NCBI RefSeq assembly: GCF_014842265.1
Contig: NZ_JACYVI010000006.1
Coordinates: 186,001-250,000, forward strand
From: Pseudomonas sp. CFBP 13711
GTDB taxonomy: Bacteria; Pseudomonadota; Gammaproteobacteria; Pseudomonadales; Pseudomonadaceae
Length of the DNA stretch: 64,000 nucleotides
Reading direction: 5' to 3'
Of this stretch, positions 1 to 11,458 are shown piece by piece. The position numbers were made by a program, and so were the translations under genes. The notes below the pieces were generated by a model that ran no database searches, was not told the DNA's origin, and saw nothing but the letters and a program-made list of their open reading frames with translations. How positions within the stretch are numbered: position 1 is the first letter of the stretch; every line of letters starts with the position of its first letter.

Positions 1-1680
1 GGAGCCATTGCGAGGACCGCTGCGCTTGGCCGGAGCGCCGGCGCTGTCGGTGCTGGCAGGGGCGCCAGATGCCGAACCGCCGCCTGAACCACTGCGCGGG
101 CCGCTCCGGCCTGGCGCCTGACCACGCGGTGCCGGTGCAGCGCCAGTGGCAGGAGCGCCCGGACGACGACCGCGGCTCTGGTTCTTGTTCTGGTACGGGC
201 TGACGTAGTCGGCGCGGTTGCCGAAGTTGTCCACTTCGTCATCCAGGAATTCGTCGGGTGCGCGATTCGCACCTGACGCTGCTGGCTGCGACTGACGTGA
301 TTCGCTCGACGCCGTGCCCTGACGCGGCTTTTGCGGGCGCGCCGGACGTGCCGGGCGCTCACCCGAAGCGGCGGCCGCTGCCGGCTTTTCCTTGCCCTTG
401 TCTTTGCCTTTGTCCTTGCGACCGCCACCACCACCGCCGCCGTTCGGACCGTCGCCACGGGGGCCACGGGCATTGCGCGGGTTACGCACGTCCGGACGCT
501 CGCGGACTTCCGGCTTCTCGGCTTCAACGGCCGTGATGTCAAAGCCCATCAGATCGCCATCGGCAATCTTCTGCTTGGTCATGCGCTCGATGCTTTTCAG
601 CAGCTTCTCTTCGTCCGGCGCAACCAGCGAGATCGCCTCGCCGCTACGGCCTGCGCGACCGGTACGACCGATGCGGTGCACGTAGTCTTCGTCGACGTTA
701 GGCAGTTCGAAGTTGACCACGTGGGGCAACTGGTCGATGTCCAGACCACGGGCAGCGATGTCAGTCGCGACCATGATGCGAACGGTCCCGGCCTTGAAGT
801 CGGCCAGCGCTTTGGTGCGCGCGTTCTGGCTCTTGTTGCCGTGGATCGCCACAGCGCTGAGGCCGTGCTTGTCCAGGTACTCGGCCAGGCGGTTGGCGCC
901 GTGCTTGGTGCGGGTAAACACCAGCACTTGCTCCCACGCGCCTTGAGTGATCAAGTGCGCCAGCAGCGAGCGTTTGTGGTTGGCCGGCAGACGGAAAACG
1001 CGTTGTTCGATGCGCTCGACCGTGGTGTTCGGCGGCGTGACTTCGATGCGTTCCGGGTTGTGCAGCAGTTTGCCGGCCAGCGCGGTGATGTCCTGAGAGA
1101 ACGTTGCCGAGAACAGCAGGTTCTGACGCTTGGAGGGCAGGCGCGCGAGGACTTTCTTCACGTCGTGAACGAAGCCCATGTCGAGCATGCGGTCGGCTTC
1201 GTCCAGCACGAGGATTTCAACGTGGGACAGATCGACGCTGCCCTGACCGGCCAGATCGAGTAAACGACCCGGGCAGGCGACCAGTACGTCAACGCCGCGG
1301 GCCATGGCCTGAACCTGCGGGTTCATGCCGACACCGCCGAAGATGCAGGTACTGACGAACTTGAGGTTCTTGGCGTAGATCTTGAAGCTGTCGTGGACCT
1401 GGGCGGCCAGTTCACGAGTCGGGGTCAGGACCAGAACACGCGGTTGGCGCGGGCCGTGACGCTGGGATTTGTCCGGATGACCGTTGGGAAACAACCGCTC
1501 CAGGATAGGGAGGGCGAAACCACCGGTTTTACCAGTACCTGTCTGGGCGGCGACCATCAGATCGCGGCCTTGCAACACGGCGGGAATGGCCCGCTGTTGC
1601 ACTGGGGTAGGCTGGGTGTAGCCAGCAGCCTCGATGGCGCTGACTAAAGCCTCGGAGAGACCGAGGGAAGCAAAGGACAT
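1..1680 (-). CDS. rhlE: DEAD-box ATP-dependent RNA helicase, RhlE type (3' end outside window)
   Basis: ATP-dependent RNA helicase expected to remodel RNA secondary structure during RNA decay or ribosome assembly. The frame stays open from the ATG at 1680 to the window edge, so 560 codons are visible and the C-terminus is missing. The N-terminus carries the Q motif, then Walker A AQTGTGKT (residues 45-52), DEAD (about 160-163) and motif [10 protein letters not shown] (about 334). After the two RecA-like domains comes a long low-complexity tail rich in Arg, Gly, Lys, Pro and Ala. A long basic tail next to metF and ahcY matches P. aeruginosa RhlE2 (PA0428), whose tail contacts RNase E; that paralogue assignment is inferred from tail and neighbourhood. 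Transcribed away from the upstream binding protein gene. Confidence 0.93.
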   Translation of the reverse strand, partial: MSFASLGLSEALVSAIEAAGYTQPTPVQQRAIPAVLQGRDLMVAAQTGTGKTGGFALPILERLFPNGHPDKSQRHGPRQPRVLVLTPTRELAAQVHDSFKIYAKNLKFVSTCIFGGVGMNPQVQAMARGVDVLVACPGRLLDLAGQGSVDLSHVEILVLDEADRMLDMGFVHDVKKVLARLPSKRQNLLFSATFSQDITALAGKLLHNPERIEVTPPNTTVERIEQRVFRLPANHKRSLLAHLITQGAWEQVLVFTRTKHGANRLAEYLDKHGLSAVAIHGNKSQNARTKALADFKAGTVRIMVATDIAARGLDIDQLPHVVNFELPNVDEDYVHRIGRTGRAGRSGEAISLVAPDEEKLLKSIERMTKQKIADGDLMGFDITAVEAEKPEVRERPDVRNPRNARGPRGDGPNGGGGGGGRKDKGKDKGKEKPAAAAASGERPARPARPQKPRQGTASSESRQSQPAASGANRAPDEFLDDEVDNFGNRADYVSPYQNKNQSRGRRPGAPATGAAPAPRGQAPGRSGPRSGSGGGSASGAPASTDSAGAPAKRSGPRNGS

Positions 1681-1957
1681 GAGTAATCCTGTCTTGAGTT
1701 GGGGCCATAGAGGCCCAAATAGGGATGATCTTCCAGGCGCAGACTAAGGTTCTGCACGTAACGTGAATGCGCTCGACCCTGCTGCGGTCATCGCACACTC
1801 CTTGGAAGGTGCAATGGCGTCCGGTCCTGTGGAGGTCTGTAAGTTCAACTCGGGGCAGGGGCGCAAAAAGTGCGCTGCTGACGTGTTCGAGAAGTCTTCT
1901 GTGAGACCGTGCACCCGGGCGCAAGCCTGGCGGGGACGCCGGAGTATAACAGAGCAA
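1681..1957. other. rhlE upstream region, no gene seen
   Basis: This gap separates two genes on the minus strand and should hold the rhlE promoter and leader. Small open frames cross it, but none has a convincing ribosome binding site or protein-like composition. No strong hairpin was seen. Confidence 0.4.
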
Positions 1958-2767
1958 TCACAACGCGCTGCTTTCCTGCTGCTCAACGGTTTTATCGACA
2001 CTTTCCCCCGATTCTGCAGGGATCGTCGTCGGTGTTTCGCCGGTATACCGCTCCACCAGTTTCGCGTAGGCGGGTTCTTGCTTGAAACGCTTCAGTTCTG
2101 CACTGAATCGCTGGGCCAGCAAGTCCATACCGGCATTGCGGCGCAGCGCCAGGTACTGCCCCCTGTGAGTGAGCACGACCGGCAACTGACTGACCTGGTC
2201 TTGCAGCTTGAGCCGCTCAATCATCTGCCGCCCCAGCAGGCGATCGGTCACCATTAAATCGATGCGGCCGCGAATCAGTTTGCCGAAGTTCGCTTCATGG
2301 CTTGGCGCAGGCTCACGGATGAACGCCGTTGAGCTGTCGAACTCCGGCGTGTATCGATAACCGGGAGAGACGCCGACAGTCAGCCCGTGCAGGTCTTCCA
2401 CGCCATTGAAAGCATGCGGCCTGGCATTGGCCTGAAACAACACCCAATCGATGGTCGACAACGGTTCGTTCGGATACAACAGATCCGCGCGCATCTCGTC
2501 CTTGAAGATGTCGAGCACGCCGTCAGCTTCGCCGTCACTGAGCATCATCAGGCAGCGTTTCCACGGGAGAAACTGCCACTCGACGTCGATGCCCAGGCGC
2601 TCGAAGACAATCGCCGTGGCGTCGTAATCCAGGCCGGAGGCATGGTTGCCGTCCACGATGACGTAGGGAGACCAGGGTTCGGTGACGATCCGCAGTTTTT
2701 CACCCAGCGCGCTGAAGCTCAGGCAGGTGAGGAGTGCAGCAACGGATAGAGAGAGGATGAGCGGCAT
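1958..2767 (-). CDS. Periplasmic substrate-binding protein, family 3 (amino-acid type)
   Basis: Solute-binding protein of 269 residues. A hydrophobic signal peptide covers about residues 1-22 (cleavage near FSALG/EKL), followed by the family-3 pattern: a strand entering LRIVTEPWSPYV, then GLDYDATAIVFERLGI and a hinge region GLTVGVSPGYRY. The length suits a monomeric periplasmic binding protein, with an acidic low-complexity tail after about residue 245. No permease or ATPase gene is adjacent, so it may serve a distant transporter or act as an orphan sensor. The ligand cannot be read from sequence. The start has only a weak Shine-Dalgarno. Confidence 0.8.
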   Translation of the reverse strand: MPLILSLSVAALLTCLSFSALGEKLRIVTEPWSPYVIVDGNHASGLDYDATAIVFERLGIDVEWQFLPWKRCLMMLSDGEADGVLDIFKDEMRADLLYPNEPLSTIDWVLFQANARPHAFNGVEDLHGLTVGVSPGYRYTPEFDSSTAFIREPAPSHEANFGKLIRGRIDLMVTDRLLGRQMIERLKLQDQVSQLPVVLTHRGQYLALRRNAGMDLLAQRFSAELKRFKQEPAYAKLVERYTGETPTTIPAESGESVDKTVEQQESSAL

Positions 2768-2892
2768 GCGCGCGAGATTACGACGCGAGCTAACTAAATA
2801 GAAGCAGTGATTCTCAACAAAAACAGAAGCCTGGACGCAACGACCCGACTGGCAGGCGTCTTGGTTACGAAGCCTGCCGGTGAAGCCCGCGT

Positions 2893-2918
2893 GGTTTCAA
2901 TCCGTATGGATTGAAACC
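2893..2918 (-). terminator. Hairpin after metF, probable terminator
   Basis: A perfect 11-bp inverted repeat (GGTTTCAATCC and its complement) with a four-base loop lies 5 bases past the metF stop codon. There is no clear U tract, so it may end transcription weakly or protect the mRNA 3' end. Confidence 0.5.
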
Positions 2919-2922
2919 GATA

Positions 2923-3768
2923 TTACGCAGAGAGCTTCAGGTTGTTCCAGACCGCCAGACTCGGTTCGGCCTGATTCAGCGTGTAGAAATGCAGACCGGG
3001 GGCGCCGCCGTGCAGCAGTCGCTCGCACATTTCAGTGATGACCTGCTCTCCGAACGCCTGAATGCTTGCCGTGTCGTCGCCGTACGCTTCCAGCTGCTTG
3101 CGAACCCAGCGCGGGATCTCCGCACCGCACGCGTCCGAGAAACGCGCCAGCTTGCTGTAGTTGGTGATCGGCATGATGCCCGGCACGATCGGAATGTCCA
3201 CGCCCAGCTTCTGCACGCGCTCGACGAAGTGGAAGTAGCTGTCGGCGTTGAAGAAGTACTGGGTGATCGCACTGTTGGCGCCGGCGTTGGCCTTGCGCAC
3301 GAAGTTTTTCAGATCGTCTTCGAAATTGCGCGCCTGGGGGTGCATCTCCGGGTAGGCCGCGACTTCGATGTGGAAATGATCGCCGGTTTCTTCACGGATG
3401 AAGCTCACCAGATCATTGGCATAACGCAGCTCACCGCTGGCCATGCCCATGCCGGAGGGCAGGTCACCGCGCAGGGCGACGATGCGTTTGATGCCGGCTT
3501 CCCGGTACTGCGTCAGCAAGCTGCGCAGGTCGGCCTTGCTGTCACCGACACACGACAGGTGCGGTGCGGCCGGAACGTGTACTTCTTTTTCCAGCTGCAG
3601 CACGGTGTTGATCGTGCGGTCGCGAGTGGAACCCCCGGCACCGTAGGTGCAGGAGAAAAAACTGGGGTTGTAGCTGGCCAGCGTACGCGCCGTGGCAAGC
3701 AGTTTTTCATGACCAGCGTCGGTCTTCGTCGGGAAGAATTCGAAGCTGTAGCTACGGTCTTGGCTCAT
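2923..3768 (-). CDS. metF: 5,10-methylenetetrahydrofolate reductase
   Basis: FAD-dependent reductase converting 5,10-methylene-THF to 5-methyl-THF, the methyl donor for methionine synthase. The protein is 281 residues, normal for bacterial MetF. It begins MSQDRSYSFEFFPTKTD, the typical strand with the catalytic Glu of the FEFFPTK motif, and holds the barrel segment SCTYGAGGSTRDRT. The ATG at 3768 was chosen over an upstream in-frame start because it has a GGAG site and is where family homology begins. It lies downstream of ahcY on the same strand with a 181-base gap holding REP-like sequence, so it may share the SAH-controlled transcript. Confidence 0.95.
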   Translation of the reverse strand: MSQDRSYSFEFFPTKTDAGHEKLLATARTLASYNPSFFSCTYGAGGSTRDRTINTVLQLEKEVHVPAAPHLSCVGDSKADLRSLLTQYREAGIKRIVALRGDLPSGMGMASGELRYANDLVSFIREETGDHFHIEVAAYPEMHPQARNFEDDLKNFVRKANAGANSAITQYFFNADSYFHFVERVQKLGVDIPIVPGIMPITNYSKLARFSDACGAEIPRWVRKQLEAYGDDTASIQAFGEQVITEMCERLLHGGAPGLHFYTLNQAEPSLAVWNNLKLSA

Positions 3769-3781
3769 GGAGCGAGTCTCC

Positions 3782-3944
3782 AGCGGCAAGCTACAAGCCA
3801 TAAGCTGCAAGAGTGGCGGTGCGCCGTATCCTGCAGCTCAAGGCTTGTCACCTGGTGCTGCTAAATGCTTGGACGATTTAAAGCCTGACGCGGCAAGTCA
3901 TGACAATGGTGATGCCTTTACTTGCCGCTTGAAGCTTGCCGCTT
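3782..3944. repeat. REP-like inverted repeat between ahcY and metF
   Basis: AGCGGCAAGCT near 3782 is matched by AGCTTGCCGCT near 3933, with further degenerate AGCTGCAAG/GCTTGAAGC units inside. The same unit type recurs at about 5555-5643 and 63541-63615, as expected for a dispersed pseudomonad REP family. Confidence 0.6.
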
Positions 3945-3949
3945 ACTGC

Positions 3950-5542
<1,593 letters not shown>

Positions 5543-5554
5543 TTATCTTTCTTT

Positions 5555-5643
5555 GAGCTGCAAGTGGCAAGCTGCAAGCGGCAAGCGGTAAACAACAGCG
5601 GACCTGCTTTTGACTTGCAGCTTCAGGCTTGAAGCTTGAAGCT
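5555..5643. repeat. REP-like cluster upstream of ahcY and the thioesterase
   Basis: Several AGCTGCAAG / GGCAAGCTGCAAGC units are followed by inverted GCTTGAAGCTTGAAGCT units. This is the same family as the repeats near 3.8 kb and 63.6 kb. Confidence 0.55.
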
Positions 5644-5685
5644 GGAGCACATCCACCACCGTCGCCCAAACACCCCGGAGTCCCC

Positions 5686-6090
5686 ATGAACTTCCACACC
5701 CGCAAATGGGTAAAACCCGAAGACCTCAACCCCAACGGCACGTTGTTCGGCGGCAGCCTGCTGCGCTGGATCGACGAAGAGGCGGCCATCTACGCCATTG
5801 TTCAGTTGGGCAATCAGCGCGTCGTGACCAAGTACATTTCCGAGATCAACTTCGTCAGCGCCTCGCGTCAGGGCGACATCATTGAGCTGGGGATCACTGC
5901 CACCGAGTTCGGCCGCACCTCCATCACCCTGACCTGCCAGGTCCGCAACAAGATCACCCGCAAGAGCATTCTCACGGTCGAGAAAATGGTCTTCGTCAAC
6001 CTGGGTGAAGACGGCCTGCCGGCGCCACATGGCAAGACCGAAATCAGCTACGTGAAGGATCAGTTCAAGGAAGACGTGATCAACGAGTGA
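5686..6090 (+). CDS. Acyl-CoA thioesterase, YciA-like hotdog fold
   Basis: Cytosolic acyl-CoA thioesterase of 134 residues. The single hotdog domain shows the family motif NPNGTLFGGSLLRWIDEEAA (about residues 15-34), where the Asp and adjacent loop act in thioester hydrolysis, and the strand VTKYISEINFVSASRQGD. The ATG at 5686 is preceded by GGAG; the frame runs further upstream but without homology. It diverges from the riboswitch-ahcY unit. Substrate chain length cannot be predicted. Confidence 0.88.
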   Translation: MNFHTRKWVKPEDLNPNGTLFGGSLLRWIDEEAAIYAIVQLGNQRVVTKYISEINFVSASRQGDIIELGITATEFGRTSITLTCQVRNKITRKSILTVEKMVFVNLGEDGLPAPHGKTEISYVKDQFKEDVINE

Positions 6091-6129
6091 TCGCGCAATG
6101 GACGCGGATGACTGATCAAAGAAGAACTC

Positions 6130-6215
6130 GTAGGAGTGAGCTTGCTCGCGATTGCGGTGTGTCAGGCGAAGAAGCTTCATCTGGTCTGACGCATCGCGAG
6201 CAAGCTCACTCCTAC
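6130..6215. repeat. REPIN (inverted REP pair)
   Basis: GTAGGAGTGAGCTTGCTCGC is paired with its inverted copy ending ACTCCTAC, separated by about 40 bases. It lies between convergent genes, the usual setting for this Pseudomonas repeat. Confidence 0.9.
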
Positions 6216-6234
6216 AGTAAAAAGACAGCGCCTG

Positions 6235-7026
6235 TTATGCCGGATGACGTGCCTGCCAATCGCGCAGCCACTGCAGGCCTTCGCTGGTATCGCCTTTCGG
6301 ACGGTATTCGCAGCCGACCCAGCCGGTGTAGCCCAAGCGATCGATCTCTTCGAACAGCCACGGGTAATTCACTTCCCCCACGCTCGGCTCATGCCGGTCC
6401 GGCACACCCGCGATCTGGATGTGGCCGATGCCGGCGAAGTCGCGGCGCAGTTTGCTGGTGACGTCGCCTTCCACGATCTGGCAGTGGTAGCAGTCGAACT
6501 GTACCCGCAGATTGTCGGCGCCCACTTCTTTAAGCACAGCCTGGCCCTGATCCTGACGGTTGAGGAAAAAGCCCGGAATATCTCGGGTGTTGATCGGCTC
6601 GATCAACACCGTCAACCCGACCTTGGCCGCCTGTTGTGCGGCGAAGCTCAGGTTTTCCAGGTACACCGCGTGATGCTTCTGGCGCAGGTCTTCACTGGGC
6701 AGCAAACCGGCCATGACGTGAATGCGGTCGTTACCCAGCACCGCTGCGTAATCCAGCGCCTTCTGGAAACCGTCGCGGAATTCACTCTCCCGGCCCGGCA
6801 ACGAAGCAATGCCACGCTCGCCCTTGGTGAAGTCGCCGGGCGGGGCGTTGAACAGCGCCTGGGTCAAACCGAAGTCGTCCAGACGCAGCTTGATTTCCTC
6901 GGCCTTGAAGTCGTACGGAAACAGGTATTCCACGCCCTTGAAGCCGTCACTCGCCGCAGCCGAGAAACGCGCCAGAAAGTCGTGTTGCGGATACATCATG
7001 CTGAGGTTGGCAGCGAAGCGAGGCAT
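6235..7026 (-). CDS. otnI: 2-oxo-tetronate isomerase / hydroxypyruvate isomerase family
   Basis: AP-endonuclease-2-like TIM barrel of 263 residues, annotated in many genomes as hydroxypyruvate isomerase. It begins [21 protein letters not shown] and carries the metal-site stretches [23 protein letters not shown] and VGCEYRP, matching the Glu/Asp/His/Glu ligands of the Hyi family. It is the last gene of the operon after the kinase, aldolase and permease genes. In characterised tetronate clusters OtnI interconverts 2-oxo-tetronate and 3-oxo-tetronate, feeding OtnK and OtnC. The specific assignment rests on that neighbourhood. Confidence 0.87.
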   Translation of the reverse strand: MPRFAANLSMMYPQHDFLARFSAAASDGFKGVEYLFPYDFKAEEIKLRLDDFGLTQALFNAPPGDFTKGERGIASLPGRESEFRDGFQKALDYAAVLGNDRIHVMAGLLPSEDLRQKHHAVYLENLSFAAQQAAKVGLTVLIEPINTRDIPGFFLNRQDQGQAVLKEVGADNLRVQFDCYHCQIVEGDVTSKLRRDFAGIGHIQIAGVPDRHEPSVGEVNYPWLFEEIDRLGYTGWVGCEYRPKGDTSEGLQWLRDWQARHPA

Positions 7027-7048
7027 GGTTATCTCCCAATTGAAGCCG

Positions 7049-8506
7049 TTAGACGAAAGGCCAGAGCAGCAGCGTCATCAAGAAACCGAGGGTGCCCAGA
7101 ATGGTCACCAGGAAGGTCCAGGTGCGCAGGCCGTCTGCGACGTTCAGGCCCGCCAGTTTGGTGAACATCCAGTAGCCGGCGTCGTTGATGTGCGACATGG
7201 CCAGACCGCCACCGCCCATGGCCAGGCAGAGCAGGGCCATGTGGTTGGCGCTCAGGTTCAGCGTGGCGATCAGCGGGCTGAGAATACCGGCCGTGGTCAC
7301 CAGCGCCACTGTGGTCGAGCCCTGTACGGCGCGCAACAGCAGTGTCAGCAGAAAGCCCAGGGCGAGAACCGGCAGGCCGGTGTTGCGCAGCGCTTCGGAA
7401 ACCACCGCGCCGATACCGGTATCCACCAGCACCTTGCCGAACACGCCGCCCGCGCCTGCAATCAAAATCACCATCGCCACGCCGGGCAATGCCGAACCCA
7501 CGACATCGGACACCTGACTGCGGCTCCAGCCCCGGCGCGAACCCAGTAGCCACGCGCAAAGCAGCGTGTCGATCAGCAGCGCCACCAGCGGTGCGCCGAG
7601 AACGGTCAGCACGCTGCGCAGCATTGATTCGGCCGGCAACATCGTGGTCGCCAGTGTGCCCAGCAGGATCAGAATGATCGGCAGCAGAATCAGCGCGATG
7701 ATGATGCCTGCGCCCGGCGCCGGCGCTTTTGGCAGACGTGCCGCCAGGCTGCTGGCGCTTTCTTCCAGGCCCAGTACCTTGGCGTGTGCCGCTTCGGAGG
7801 TCGTTGAGTAATCGTTGTTCGCCCACGCCACCAGATCCTGGTTGGTGATGTGCGGACCGTAGACTTCGCTCCGAATATCGTCAGTCATCGGGTAGGTCTT
7901 GCGGGTGATGCGACCGGCAATCAGGTAGCCGATCAGGCACAACACAGCAACGATCGGCAGCCCGAACATCAACACGCGACCCAGGTCCGCCCCCAGCTGA
8001 CCGGCCGCTGCGACGGCGCCCGGGTGTGGCGGCAGGAAGGCGTGAACCGACAGCAGCGCGGCGCACATGGGCAGCGCGAAAATCAGCAGCGGTTTACGTG
8101 CGGCGCGAGCGACACCATAGGCCAGCGGCATAAGGATGATCACGCCCACTTCAAAGAACACCGGAATACCGACCATGAAACCCGCGACGGTCAGGGCCAG
8201 CGGCGTGCGCCGGTTGCCGAAGCGGTTGATCAGCGTCTTGGCCAGCGCCTCGGCGCCACCGGACAGCTCGATGATGCGGCCGATCATGGCGCCCAAGGCA
8301 ATGATGATCGCGATGTGGCCGAGGGTTTTGCCCATGCCGCCTTCAATGGTCGCCACCAGATCGCCGGGTTTAACCCCGGCCACCAGCGCCACGATAATGC
8401 TGACCAGCATCAGTGCCACGAACGGTTGGAATTTGTATTTCAGGACCAGAAGCAGCAACAGCGCAATGCCGGCTCCGGCGATGATCATGAGCAATAGAGG
8501 AGTCAT
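7049..8506 (-). CDS. GntP-family gluconate/tetronate permease
   Basis: Inner-membrane proton symporter of 485 residues with about 12-14 hydrophobic segments. It begins with a membrane helix followed by [22 protein letters not shown] and the GntP signature region [20 protein letters not shown], then [19 protein letters not shown]. Located inside the tetronate operon, it is expected to import L-threonate or D-erythronate. A hydrophilic loop rich in Asp, Glu and Ala near residues 210-250 separates the two halves. Confidence 0.9.
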   Translation of the reverse strand: MTPLLLMIIAGAGIALLLLLVLKYKFQPFVALMLVSIIVALVAGVKPGDLVATIEGGMGKTLGHIAIIIALGAMIGRIIELSGGAEALAKTLINRFGNRRTPLALTVAGFMVGIPVFFEVGVIILMPLAYGVARAARKPLLIFALPMCAALLSVHAFLPPHPGAVAAAGQLGADLGRVLMFGLPIVAVLCLIGYLIAGRITRKTYPMTDDIRSEVYGPHITNQDLVAWANNDYSTTSEAAHAKVLGLEESASSLAARLPKAPAPGAGIIIALILLPIILILLGTLATTMLPAESMLRSVLTVLGAPLVALLIDTLLCAWLLGSRRGWSRSQVSDVVGSALPGVAMVILIAGAGGVFGKVLVDTGIGAVVSEALRNTGLPVLALGFLLTLLLRAVQGSTTVALVTTAGILSPLIATLNLSANHMALLCLAMGGGGLAMSHINDAGYWMFTKLAGLNVADGLRTWTFLVTILGTLGFLMTLLLWPFV

Positions 8507-8590
8507 GTTGTGTCCCGTTGTTATTGTTTTCCGGCGAAGCCGGTCCGCCGAAAACCGGGAGTCCGGTTTTCGATCAAAACGCCGTTGGGG

Positions 8591-9253
8591 TTACCAGTTC
8601 ACGCCAAACGTCTGGCGCAGTTCTTCCAGAGCCGCTGCGTCCAGCGGTTCAGGTTTAGGGTTGCTCATCAGCCACAGGCGTGCCGTCTCCTCCAGCTCTT
8701 CCAGCGCATAAGAAGCCTTGGCGACCGAGCTTTCCCAGATCACCGGGCCAAGTCGCTCGAGCATCACGCCGCGCACGCTGTTCGCCAGTTTCGCCACTTG
8801 TTCAGCGACGTTCGGCGAGCCGGGGCGCTCGTAGGCAATCAGGGGAATGTGCCCGACTTTCATCACCTGATACGGCGTGATGGGCGGGAGGATGTCGTCT
8901 GGTTTCCAGACGCCGGCCAGTGTCAGCGCGACCAGATGCGTCGAGTGGGTGTGCACCACGCCGCCGACGCTGGCATTGCGGTCGTAGACCTGACGATGCA
9001 GGGCCAGGGTCTTCGAGGGCTTGTCGCCGGAAACCCATTCGCCGGCCAGATTGACCTTGGCGATGGCGTCAGGATCAAGACGCCCCAGGCACGCGTCAGT
9101 TGGCGTGATCAGCCAGCCATCGTCGAGACGCGCGCTGATATTGCCTGCGCTGCCAACGGTGTAGCCGCGCCCGAACAGCAAGCGGCCGATGGTGCAGATT
9201 TCTTCACGCTGCTGGTTTTCGGCGCTCACTGAACTGCTGGTTACGTTGCTCAT
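8591..9253 (-). CDS. otnC: Class II aldolase/adducin-family protein, OtnC-like 3-oxo-tetronate-4-phosphate decarboxylase
   Basis: Class II aldolase-fold protein of 220 residues, expected to decarboxylate 3-oxo-tetronate 4-phosphate to dihydroxyacetone phosphate. It keeps the glycine loop TVGSAGNISARLDDGWLITP and the metal motif HTHS (His101, His103). Two positions differ from the textbook family: the catalytic Glu expected in the KPSxE motif reads KPSKTLALH, and the third zinc-ligand His expected in NHGP is Leu168 (ERLGP). Its start overlaps the otnK stop by four bases (ATGA), showing translational coupling. The name rests on the operon; see the finding on the missing residues. Confidence 0.82.
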   Translation of the reverse strand: MSNVTSSSVSAENQQREEICTIGRLLFGRGYTVGSAGNISARLDDGWLITPTDACLGRLDPDAIAKVNLAGEWVSGDKPSKTLALHRQVYDRNASVGGVVHTHSTHLVALTLAGVWKPDDILPPITPYQVMKVGHIPLIAYERPGSPNVAEQVAKLANSVRGVMLERLGPVIWESSVAKASYALEELEETARLWLMSNPKPEPLDAAALEELRQTFGVNW

Positions 9254-10551
9254 TGCGCACTTCCTGCCAGCTGCTTGAGGGCTTTGTCGAAAAAGTCGCG
9301 GCCACCGAAATTCCCGGACTTCAGCGCCAGGGCCAGAGGCATCGCGCCGCTGCTGATGGTCGCTGGAACACCCGGGTCGATTTGCGCGCCGATCGTCAGC
9401 AGGCTCACGCCCAAGGCCTGAACCACGGCGCCGGAGGTTTCGCCGCCGGCGACGACAAAGCGCTTAACGCCCGCGTCCAGCAGTCCGCGAGCGATCTGGC
9501 CCAGTGCCTCCTCGACCAGCGCGCCGGCACGTTCGACGCCGAGTTTTTGCTGCACGGCTTTTACTTCCTCCGGGCTGCTGGTCGCGTAGATCAGCACGGT
9601 TTGCCCGGCATCGCGGGCGAACGCCAGCGCATCGGCAACAACCGGTTTGCCTTCAGCGAGTGCCAATGGGTCGATGCGCAGCGCAGGCCGGTTGGCCTCA
9701 AGCCAGGCGGCAACCTGGCCGTTGGTAGCCACCGACGCGCTGCCCGCCAACACCACTTCGCCGCCGTCGATCTGCTCAAGCTTCGCGGCATCGATATCAC
9801 GCAATTTGCCCGCTTTACGGAAATTACTCGGCAGCCCCAGCGCCAGACCCGAGCCACCGGTGAGCAGCGGCAGGTCGGCGCAGGCCTCGCCCAGCGTGTA
9901 CAGATCAGCGTCCGACAAGGCGTCGGCAACCGCCATGACGACGCCTTCGGCACGCAGCTCATTGATCCGCGCCCGCACGCCCTCGACGCCTTTGGCGATG
10001 CTGTCGTAACGCAGCAAGCCGACTTTTTGCGTGGTCTGGGATTGCAGCACGCGCACCAGATTGGCATCGGTCATGGGCGTCAGCGGGTGGCTCTGCATGC
10101 CGCATTCGCTGAGCAATTGGTCCTGCACGAACAGGTGACCACGGAAAATCGTGCGACCGTTTTCCGGAAACGCCGGGCACGCCAAAGTGAAGTCGCTGTT
10201 CAGCGCCTTGAGCAGCGCCTCGCTGACCTGACCGATGTTGCCTTTGGCGGTGGAGTCGAACGTCGAGCAGTACTTGAAGAAGATCTGCTCGCAGCCGCGA
10301 TCACGCAGCCATTGCAGCGCGGCAAGGGATTCCTCAACCGCTTCTGCAGCCGGCGTGGTGCGGGATTTCAGCGCGATGACGATGGCGTCGGCATCCAGTT
10401 CGGCCAGGCTGTCGGCGCTCGGGATGCCAATGCTCTGCACGGTGCGCATGCCGCCGCGCACCAGCATGTTGGCCAGATCGGTGGCGCCGGTGAAGTCATC
10501 GGCGATGCAGCCCAACAGAGGGCGCGGAGTCGTGGTGCTCATCAGCGTCAT
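9250..10551 (-). CDS. otnK: 3-oxo-tetronate kinase (DUF1537 family)
   Basis: Four-carbon acid sugar kinase of 433 residues that phosphorylates 3-oxo-tetronate before decarboxylation. The N-terminal domain opens LGCIADDFTGATDLANMLVRGG, the defining DUF1537 motif. The C-terminal nucleotide-binding domain includes LLTGGSGLALGLP and FVVAGGETSGAVVQALG. It may start at residue 1 or at Met4 (MSTTTPRP). It sits one base from the ltnD stop and overlaps otnC, so the three genes form a tightly coupled unit. Confidence 0.92.
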   Translation of the reverse strand: MTLMSTTTPRPLLGCIADDFTGATDLANMLVRGGMRTVQSIGIPSADSLAELDADAIVIALKSRTTPAAEAVEESLAALQWLRDRGCEQIFFKYCSTFDSTAKGNIGQVSEALLKALNSDFTLACPAFPENGRTIFRGHLFVQDQLLSECGMQSHPLTPMTDANLVRVLQSQTTQKVGLLRYDSIAKGVEGVRARINELRAEGVVMAVADALSDADLYTLGEACADLPLLTGGSGLALGLPSNFRKAGKLRDIDAAKLEQIDGGEVVLAGSASVATNGQVAAWLEANRPALRIDPLALAEGKPVVADALAFARDAGQTVLIYATSSPEEVKAVQQKLGVERAGALVEEALGQIARGLLDAGVKRFVVAGGETSGAVVQALGVSLLTIGAQIDPGVPATISSGAMPLALALKSGNFGGRDFFDKALKQLAGSAQ

Positions 10552-10552
10552 C

Positions 10553-11458
10553 TCAGTTGTTTTCAGGCTTGGCGGTCGGCAGTTCGATGCCCGGGAAAAT
10601 CTTGATCACGGCGGAGTCATCCTCACGGCCAAAGCCTGCGGTGGAGGCCTGCATGAACATCTGGTGGGCGGTGGACGACAGCGGCAGCGGGAATTTGCTG
10701 GCGCGGGCGGTATCCAGCACCAGGCCCAGGTCTTTGACGAAGATATCCACAGCCGACAGCGGCGTGTAGTCCGCCTTGAGGATGTGCGGCACGCGGTTCT
10801 CGAACATCCACGAGTTACCGGCGCTGTTGGTGATCACTTCGTACAGCGCGTCCGCGTCGACGCCTTCGCGCAGGCCCAGGGCCATGGCTTCGGCGCTGGC
10901 GGCGATGTGGACGCCGGCCAGCAGCTGATTGATGATTTTGACTTTGGAGCCCAGGCCGTGGACGTCGCCCAGGCGATAGACCTTGCCCGCCATGCCGTTG
11001 AGAATCGCGTCGGCCTTGGCGTAGGAATCAGCCGGGCCGGAGGTCATCATCGTCATTTCACCCGCAGCCGCTTTGGCCGCGCCACCGGAGATCGGAGCGT
11101 CGAGGTAAAGCAGGCCTTTTTCGGTGAGGCGTTGACCCAGTTCGATGGCGAAGGTCGGTGCGACCGTGGCGCAACCGATGATCAGGCTGCCCGGGCGCAG
11201 GGCGGCGACAGCGCCGTTGTCGCCGAACAATACGGTTTCGGTCTGCTCGGCGTTGACCACGACGGTGATGATCACGTCGCAGGCAGCGGCCATGCTCGCA
11301 GGAGATTCACAGGCAACGCCGCCTTCGCTGGCGAATTGCTCGGTCACGGCGGCGCGCACGTCACAGGCATGAACGTTGAAGCCGCTGCGCAGCAGGGAGC
11401 GCGCAATGCCCAGGCCCATCGCACCCAGACCAATGACGCCGACATTCTTGTTATCCAT
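10553..11458 (-). CDS. ltnD: L-threonate dehydrogenase (3-hydroxyisobutyrate dehydrogenase family)
   Basis: NAD-dependent dehydrogenase of 301 residues, oxidising L-threonate at C2 to 2-oxo-tetronate. The Rossmann motif is at the N-terminus (NVGVIGLGAMGLGIARSLL). The substrate stretch LDAPISGGAAKAAAGEMTMM and the catalytic Lys region GLGSKVKIINQLLAGVHIAA are typical of the family. The ATG at 11458 has a GAGGAG site; the longer upstream reading is leader. It is the first gene of the operon, so the promoter should lie at about 11460-11600. Confidence 0.92.
   Translation of the reverse strand: MDNKNVGVIGLGAMGLGIARSLLRSGFNVHACDVRAAVTEQFASEGGVACESPASMAAACDVIITVVVNAEQTETVLFGDNGAVAALRPGSLIIGCATVAPTFAIELGQRLTEKGLLYLDAPISGGAAKAAAGEMTMMTSGPADSYAKADAILNGMAGKVYRLGDVHGLGSKVKIINQLLAGVHIAASAEAMALGLREGVDADALYEVITNSAGNSWMFENRVPHILKADYTPLSAVDIFVKDLGLVLDTARASKFPLPLSSTAHQMFMQASTAGFGREDDSAVIKIFPGIELPTAKPENN

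Noticed and set aside
1744..2001. Small minus-strand frame upstream of rhlE
   Set aside because: Overlaps the binding protein gene, has no ribosome binding site and reads like shadow sequence.
2893..2918. GGTTTCAATCC...GGATTGAAACC looked like a CRISPR repeat end (ATTGAAAC)
   Set aside because: Only one copy, forms a simple hairpin right after metF, and no spacer-repeat series is present.
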